A stretch of 57,871 nt of DNA from Anaerosolibacter carboniphilus (GTDB lineage Bacteria > Bacillota > Clostridia > Peptostreptococcales > Thermotaleaceae): positions 1 to 57,871 of the forward strand of contig NZ_JACHEN010000035.1 in assembly GCF_014205875.1 (NCBI RefSeq), in the 5' to 3' direction. Position numbers and translations under genes: made by a program. The notes under the pieces were generated by a model. The model made no database searches. It was given only the letters and a program-made list of their open reading frames with translations, and was not told where the DNA came from. Every line of letters starts with the position of its first letter. The stretch's first letter is position 1. Positions 53,128 through 57,871 of the stretch are shown in pieces.

Positions 53128-53353
53128 ATCCATTTTTATGCTACTTTTTACATGTTTACCCATATGCACCATCAAACTCCACGATTGAATATAATGTATG
53201 AACCCGCGCAAAATATTCATTGTACCAATACTTTAAAAATATTTGCAAATGTACCTACCCCATGGTAAGATAATTGTAACCATAATTTGATAATTATATT
53301 ATAATAATATTAGCAAAATATAATCATATAGTATGAATTTGGAGGCGTAGGAT

Positions 53354-54139
53354 TTGATTACAGAAGCGCGACGAAAAAAGATATTGGAAATGATTGAACG
53401 GGAAGGAATTGTCAATCTGCAACAGTTAACAGAAGCCTTTGATGTATCTATCTATACAATCCGTAGAGATTTAACAGACCTAGAAGAAAAAGGACTTTTG
53501 AAAAAAACTCATGGTGGCGCAACGCGAATTGAAAAAACCAAATGGATTCCTTCTATGGAGGAGGGAAAAAGCGAAGCTTTGGAGGAAAAAAAGGCCATTG
53601 CAGCAAAGGCAATAGAGTTTATTGAAAATGGCGATACCATCATGCTCATGGGGAGTACTATCGGATTATTTATGATCCCCATGATGCGGGATAAAAATAT
53701 CACCGTTGTTACAAATTCTCTGGATGTAGCTAAAGAGCTTTCCCACATTGACTCCATCGAAACCATCGTCATCGGCGGACGCATCAAAAATTATAAAGGC
53801 AATATCTTAGGTTCCAGAGCAGTGAACGATCTTAGAAATTACTATTTTGACAAGGCGTTCATCCCCTGCGCTGGCATTAAAGATGACTTTGGCATCAGTA
53901 CATCTACCATTGAAAGCGCAGACTTTTTAAAAACGCTGATGGAATGTACTAAAAAAAATATTGTCATAGCCGATTACAGAAAAATTGGTCGCATTACATT
54001 TTCCAAGGTGTGCGATGTACAAAAAATTGATATGCTGATTACCGATGAAAATGCAAACAAAGAGGAGTTGCACCGTATCTCAAAACACGGTGTGAAAGTG
54101 GAAGTAACAAAAATGTTACACAATTCGAATAAACGATAA
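53354..54139 (+). CDS. DeoR/GlpR family transcriptional regulator
   Basis: A 261-aa regulator. The N-terminal DeoR helix-turn-helix (ITEARRKKILEMIEREGIVN, FDVSIYTIRRDLTDLEEKGL) precedes a C-terminal sugar-phosphate-sensing domain of the isomerase fold (about 75-250; IIDSTIGLF-type glycine loop, NSLDVAKEL). The start is TTG 53354, 8 nt after GGAGG. Its position between the lysine riboswitch and asd is unusual because DeoR proteins typically answer to sugar phosphates. Its ligand and targets are unknown. Confidence 0.88.
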   Translation: MITEARRKKILEMIEREGIVNLQQLTEAFDVSIYTIRRDLTDLEEKGLLKKTHGGATRIEKTKWIPSMEEGKSEALEEKKAIAAKAIEFIENGDTIMLMGSTIGLFMIPMMRDKNITVVTNSLDVAKELSHIDSIETIVIGGRIKNYKGNILGSRAVNDLRNYYFDKAFIPCAGIKDDFGISTSTIESADFLKTLMECTKKNIVIADYRKIGRITFSKVCDVQKIDMLITDENANKEELHRISKHGVKVEVTKMLHNSNKR

Positions 54140-54161
54140 ATTTTGAAAGGAGCTATTCTAA

Positions 54162-55157
54162 ATGAAAAAAATCAATTTGGCTGTGGTTGGAGCAACTGGC
54201 ATGGTAGGAAGAACGTTTTTAAAGGTTTTAGAAGAAAGAGATTTTCCTTATGATCAACTGCATGTATTTGCCTCTGCAAAATCTGCTGGTGAAAAAGTAA
54301 CTTGTAAGGGGATTGAATATACTGTTCAAGAGCTTACAGAATCAAGCTTCGATAGGAATATTGACATCGCTTTATTCTCAGCAGGCGGAGATATCAGTAA
54401 AAAATTTGCTCCTATCGCTGCATCCAAAGGGGTCATCGTGGTGGATAACAGCAGTGCATGGCGAATGGATCAAAACGTTCCACTTGTTGTTCCCGAGGTA
54501 AATCCAGAGGATATCTCGTGGAATAAAGGCATTATTGCAAATCCTAATTGTTCCACAATCCAAGCTGTGGTGGCATTGAAGCCCCTTCATGACCAGTATG
54601 GCATCAAAAGAATTATTTATTCTACTTATCAGTCCGTCTCTGGTACTGGCGTAAAGGGTGTTAAGGACCTTGAGGAGGGCTTAAATGGAAATGACCTTTT
54701 GTTGGCTTATCCCCATCCAATTGCCCATAACTGCCTACCTCACATCGATGTTTTTTTAGAAAATGGTTATACAAAAGAAGAAATAAAAATGATTGAAGAA
54801 ACGAAAAAAATTCTCGGCGACTATAACTTGAAAATTACTGCTACAACGGTAAGAGTTCCTGTTTTTAACAGTCACAGCGAATCTATCAATATAGAATTAG
54901 AAAAATCCTTTGACGTAAATGAGGTTCGTGAGTTGTTGAAAAATAGTCCTGGCATTATACTTCAAGATGACCCATCGGCCAACGTATATCCATTGGCTCG
55001 AGCAGCAGCTGGAACAGATGCAGTGTATGTAGGAAGAATACGTAGAGATGAAAGTATCGAAAATGGATTAAATATGTGGGTCGTAGCAGATAACATTCGA
55101 AAAGGTGCTGCTACCAATGCTGTTCAAATTGCTGAACTCGTTACCCAATCATTATAG
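54162..55157 (+). CDS. asd: Aspartate-semialdehyde dehydrogenase
   Basis: A 331-aa NADPH-dependent enzyme that reduces aspartyl phosphate to aspartate semialdehyde, the branch point to lysine/DAP, threonine and methionine. It has the nucleotide-binding VGATGMVGR (9-17), catalytic Cys130 in NPNCSTIQ and the substrate region RVPVFNSHSES. It is 22 nt after the DeoR gene and upstream of dapA, so it is probably in the same lysine-regulated operon. Confidence 0.97.
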   Translation: MKKINLAVVGATGMVGRTFLKVLEERDFPYDQLHVFASAKSAGEKVTCKGIEYTVQELTESSFDRNIDIALFSAGGDISKKFAPIAASKGVIVVDNSSAWRMDQNVPLVVPEVNPEDISWNKGIIANPNCSTIQAVVALKPLHDQYGIKRIIYSTYQSVSGTGVKGVKDLEEGLNGNDLLLAYPHPIAHNCLPHIDVFLENGYTKEEIKMIEETKKILGDYNLKITATTVRVPVFNSHSESINIELEKSFDVNEVRELLKNSPGIILQDDPSANVYPLARAAAGTDAVYVGRIRRDESIENGLNMWVVADNIRKGAATNAVQIAELVTQSL

Positions 55158-55254
55158 TTGTATCCTTTTGTGCAGCCATAATGCCAAGTCTTACCATTAT
55201 TCCCCTCGCTGGCATTGGTAGCCAGTGAAAACTATAAAAGGAAGGATGTTATAG

Positions 55255-56136
55255 ATGAGTCTATTTACTGGTTCTGGCGTAGCCATTGTTACACCCTTTA
55301 AAGATGGTAAAGTAAACTACAGTAAAATGGAAGAAATCTTAAACTGGCATATAGAACAAGGTACAGATGCAATCATCGTATGTGGTACCACTGGTGAAGC
55401 TTCTACCATGAGTGACGAAGAACAAAAAGAGATGATTAAATTTACAGTTGAAAAAATTAATGGCCGTATCCCAGTTATCGCAGGTACAGGAAGCAACAAC
55501 ACTGCCCATGCTATCGAGATGAGTAAATACGCTGAGGCAGTTGGGGCAGATGGTCTTTTGGTGATCACTCCTTATTACAACAAAGCAACGACAAAGGGTC
55601 TATTGGCACATTTTACTGCAATCGCCGATGCTGTTAGCATTCCTATTATTCTGTACAACGTTCCTGGTAGAACGGGTGTAAATATTCTCCCTGCAACGGT
55701 GGCTGAACTGGCAAAGCATAGAAATATACAAGCGATCAAAGAGGCTAGCGGTAATATTGCTCAAGTAGCTGAAATTGCTAGACTTGTTCCATCGGACTTC
55801 CATATATATTCTGGAAATGATGACATGATCGTTCCCCTAATGTCCTTAGGTGGGCATGGTGTCATCTCCGTTGTGGCCAACGTGGCCCCAAGGGATACCC
55901 ACAATATGGTTCAAAAATTTATTGATGGAGATGTCAAAGGAGCTTGTGCCCTTCAGCTTCAAATGAAGGCTTTGATCGATGCATTGTTTATTGAAGTAAA
56001 CCCCATTCCTGTAAAGACCGCCATGAATCTCATGGGTTTTGAAATGGGAGAATTACGATTGCCACTCACGGAAATGAGTGAAGGAAATTTGAATATCTTG
56101 ACTGCTAGAATGACTGAATATGGCTTGCTAAAATAG
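55255..56136 (+). CDS. dapA: 4-hydroxy-tetrahydrodipicolinate synthase
   Basis: A 293-aa TIM-barrel aldolase that condenses pyruvate with aspartate semialdehyde. The Schiff-base lysine is Lys162 (AIKEASGN). Tyr134 and Arg139 (YNVPGR) and GTTGEAS at 44-50 complete the active site. It is normal in length. A small hairpin (CTGGC/GCCAG at 55209-55225) lies in the 97-nt gap after asd. The ATG at 55255 follows AAAGGAAGGATG. Confidence 0.97.
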   Translation: MSLFTGSGVAIVTPFKDGKVNYSKMEEILNWHIEQGTDAIIVCGTTGEASTMSDEEQKEMIKFTVEKINGRIPVIAGTGSNNTAHAIEMSKYAEAVGADGLLVITPYYNKATTKGLLAHFTAIADAVSIPIILYNVPGRTGVNILPATVAELAKHRNIQAIKEASGNIAQVAEIARLVPSDFHIYSGNDDMIVPLMSLGGHGVISVVANVAPRDTHNMVQKFIDGDVKGACALQLQMKALIDALFIEVNPIPVKTAMNLMGFEMGELRLPLTEMSEGNLNILTARMTEYGLLK

Positions 56137-56150
56137 GAGGGATTCCTTTG

Positions 56151-56915
56151 ATGAAAGTAATACTTCATGGATGCAATGGAAAAATGGGTAGGGTGCTTGT
56201 GAAGCTCATGAAGGAAGACCCAGAAATAGAAATTGTAGCTGGTATTGATCATAATCCTGAAAAATATATGAACACCTTTCCCGTGTACGGTCAGGCAGGT
56301 GCTTGCAAAGAGAAAGGCGATGTAATCATCGACTTTTCTCATCATAGTGCACTTTCTGCCCTCATCGATTACTGTATCAGCACAAAAACGCCATTGGTTA
56401 CAGCAACTACTGGATTAAGCGGCGAAGATTTCACCAAGCTCGTGGATTGCTCTAAAGATGTCCCGATTTTCCACTCTGCCAATATGTCTGTGGGGATTAA
56501 TTTGGTAACAGATCTTGTGGCTAGGGCTGGTAAAACATTGGGTTCCTCTTTTGATATCGAAGTGATTGAAAAGCATCATAACAAAAAGGTTGATTCTCCC
56601 AGTGGAACTGCCTTCATGTTAGTCAATGCTATCAATGAGGCCTTTGAAAATAATAAGGAGTTTATTTATGGAAGACACGGTAAAACTGACGTAAGGAAAG
56701 ATACCCACATTGGTATCCATGCCGTTCGAGGTGGTACTATCGTTGGTGAACATACTGTTATTTTTGCTGGACCTGATGAAATAATTGAAATCACTCATAC
56801 CGCCCTGTCAAAAGATATTTTTGGTCTGGGTGCAATACAAGCAGCAAAATTTATCACGAAACAAACACCGGGCTTTTACAATATGAATAGTATCATTCAG
56901 CAAAATACAATATAA
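56151..56915 (+). CDS. dapB: 4-hydroxy-tetrahydrodipicolinate reductase
   Basis: A 254-aa NAD(P)H-dependent reductase. It has the N-terminal Rossmann motif HGCNGKMGR (5-13), a TTGLSGED loop and the DapB signature EVIEKHHNKKVDSPSGTA (about 127-144) with the catalytic His pair and Lys. I take the ATG at 56151; a TTG just before it (56148) is also in frame. TAGGAGGG lies upstream. It follows dapA by 14 nt. Confidence 0.96.
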   Translation: MKVILHGCNGKMGRVLVKLMKEDPEIEIVAGIDHNPEKYMNTFPVYGQAGACKEKGDVIIDFSHHSALSALIDYCISTKTPLVTATTGLSGEDFTKLVDCSKDVPIFHSANMSVGINLVTDLVARAGKTLGSSFDIEVIEKHHNKKVDSPSGTAFMLVNAINEAFENNKEFIYGRHGKTDVRKDTHIGIHAVRGGTIVGEHTVIFAGPDEIIEITHTALSKDIFGLGAIQAAKFITKQTPGFYNMNSIIQQNTI

Positions 56916-57012
56916 GATTAAAATTATGCCATAATATAAATCCCTTATAAATCAATAGGGATATACCACAGTTTTTCCGATTGAATAATGTATGAAAGGA
57001 ATGATTTCACCA

Positions 57013-57750
57013 ATGACAATAGAAAAGGATACCACACAGGAACAATTAGACTTAACAAATCCTTATGAAATTGCAAAATTTATCAAACAAGCTAAGAAAT
57101 CTACACCTGTCAAGGTATATGTTCAAGGAGACCTAGGTACTGCAACCCAAGAAGGGATTAAGAAATTTGGCAGTGAAGATTTCTGGATTCTCTTTGGTGA
57201 ACATGTAGAAATAGCAGACTTTTTAGCAACCCATCAGCACGTCATCAAAGATTATGTTATGGAAAATGATCGTAGGAACTCTGCTATTCCTATGCTAGAT
57301 CTTAAGCACATCAACGCCCGCATTGAACCTGGCGCGATTATTCGAGATCGAGTAAAAATCGGAGATAACGCTGTTATCATGATGGGTGCCGTCGTCAATA
57401 TCGGTTCTGAAATCGGCGAAAATACCATGATCGATATGAATGCTGTATTGGGCGCCCGCTCCATGATAGGCAAAAACGTTCATGTGGGTGCAGGGGCTGT
57501 CGTTGCTGGGGTTTTAGAGCCGCCAAGTGCTACGCCTGTTATTATTGAGGATCATGTAATGATCGGTGCCAATGCTGTCATATTAGAAGGCGTTCGTGTA
57601 GGGAAAAATGCTGTGGTAGCAGCAGGTGCCATCGTTACAAAGGATGTTCCACCAGATTCTGTTGTAGCTGGCTCCCCAGCTAAGATTATCAAAGCCAAAG
57701 ACGAAAAAACAGAAGAAAAGACAAAACTTCTTGATGACTTAAGAGGATAA
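57013..57750 (+). CDS. dapH: Tetrahydrodipicolinate N-acetyltransferase
   Basis: A 245-aa acetyl-CoA-dependent transferase of the DapH (also called acetyl-type DapD) family, for the N-acetyl branch of the DAP pathway. The N-terminal alpha/beta part ([20 protein letters not shown]) is followed by left-handed beta-helix hexapeptide repeats (about 95-215; [18 protein letters not shown]). It could start at ATG 56992, 57001 or 57013; I prefer 57013 because AAAGGA lies upstream. The last 121 nt of the window hold no gene. Confidence 0.95.
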   Translation: MTIEKDTTQEQLDLTNPYEIAKFIKQAKKSTPVKVYVQGDLGTATQEGIKKFGSEDFWILFGEHVEIADFLATHQHVIKDYVMENDRRNSAIPMLDLKHINARIEPGAIIRDRVKIGDNAVIMMGAVVNIGSEIGENTMIDMNAVLGARSMIGKNVHVGAGAVVAGVLEPPSATPVIIEDHVMIGANAVILEGVRVGKNAVVAAGAIVTKDVPPDSVVAGSPAKIIKAKDEKTEEKTKLLDDLRG

Positions 57751-57871
57751 AAAGGATAAAAAATAAAAGCTAGCGCACTTTCTAATGTTGCATCAAAGAA
57801 ATAATTACAGATTGACAATGGAAAAATTTTAATAATGAAAAAAAGAACCTCTTTTGCTTTAATGGAAGTAC

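Overview
The window is about 58 kb of AT-rich chromosome from a spore-forming, amino-acid-fermenting anaerobe of the class Clostridia. An Alkaliphilus-like genus is my best guess and is inferred only. Support for this: an rRNA operon with stacked promoters at the left edge; three T-box leaders, an L20-type leader and a lysine riboswitch; spore genes (alpha/beta-type SASP, YtxC, a GerMN lipoprotein); and indolepyruvate:ferredoxin oxidoreductase next to a phosphotransbutyrylase-type enzyme. Almost everything is vertical core genome. No phage, insertion sequence or CRISPR array is visible.

Layout. 1-600: the 5' end of a leftward 16S gene with three evenly spaced promoters. 0.6-9 kb: amino-acid racemase, iorB-iorA-ptb, a TPR protein, GNAT, an NAD-kinase family protein, an MFS transporter and a DUF3892 protein. 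9-19 kb: a membrane protein coupled to a B12-type radical SAM enzyme, an amidase-like protein, a Zn-dependent PLC-like protein, two small unknowns, a second radical SAM protein, T-box-argS, a rhomboid-TPR protease and a GerMN lipoprotein. 19-32.8 kb: the Firmicute block mutS2 / U32 peptidase / zapA / pheT-pheS / trmH / rplT-rpmI-infC, all leftward. 32.8-38 kb: a four-gene ABC importer with a DUF3798-like lipoprotein. 38-45 kb: an FtsH-like protease, T-box-thrS, DUF445, ytxC and a DUF6873-like protein. 45-50.4 kb: five tRNAs, hslO, a cold-shock protein, a methyltransferase, a sirtuin, an SRAP protein, a SASP and a Mug-type glycosylase. 50.5-57.8 kb: a CPBP protease and an M20 hydrolase, then the rightward lysine/DAP operon (riboswitch, DeoR regulator, asd, dapA, dapB, dapH).

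How genes work together. iorAB and ptb form a peptidolytic energy route: 2-keto acid to acyl-CoA to acyl-phosphate. The lysine riboswitch probably gates asd-dapA-dapB-dapH. The argS, pheST and thrS leaders carry plausible Arg, Phe and Thr specifier codons. The pheST leader has a small membrane-protein gene as its first cistron.

Most unusual material. Two nearly identical ~160-bp non-coding elements (25043-25203 and 31300-31458) are each a chain of five short hairpins. Each lies directly behind the intrinsic terminator of a leftward gene. Most of their differences fall in hairpin loops, which suggests the fold is under selection. Also notable: an FtsH-like protease with a minimal extracytoplasmic loop and a puzzling start (possible AUU codon or one-base frame slip), the infC AUU start, and several terminator stems that contain the stop codon of the gene they end.
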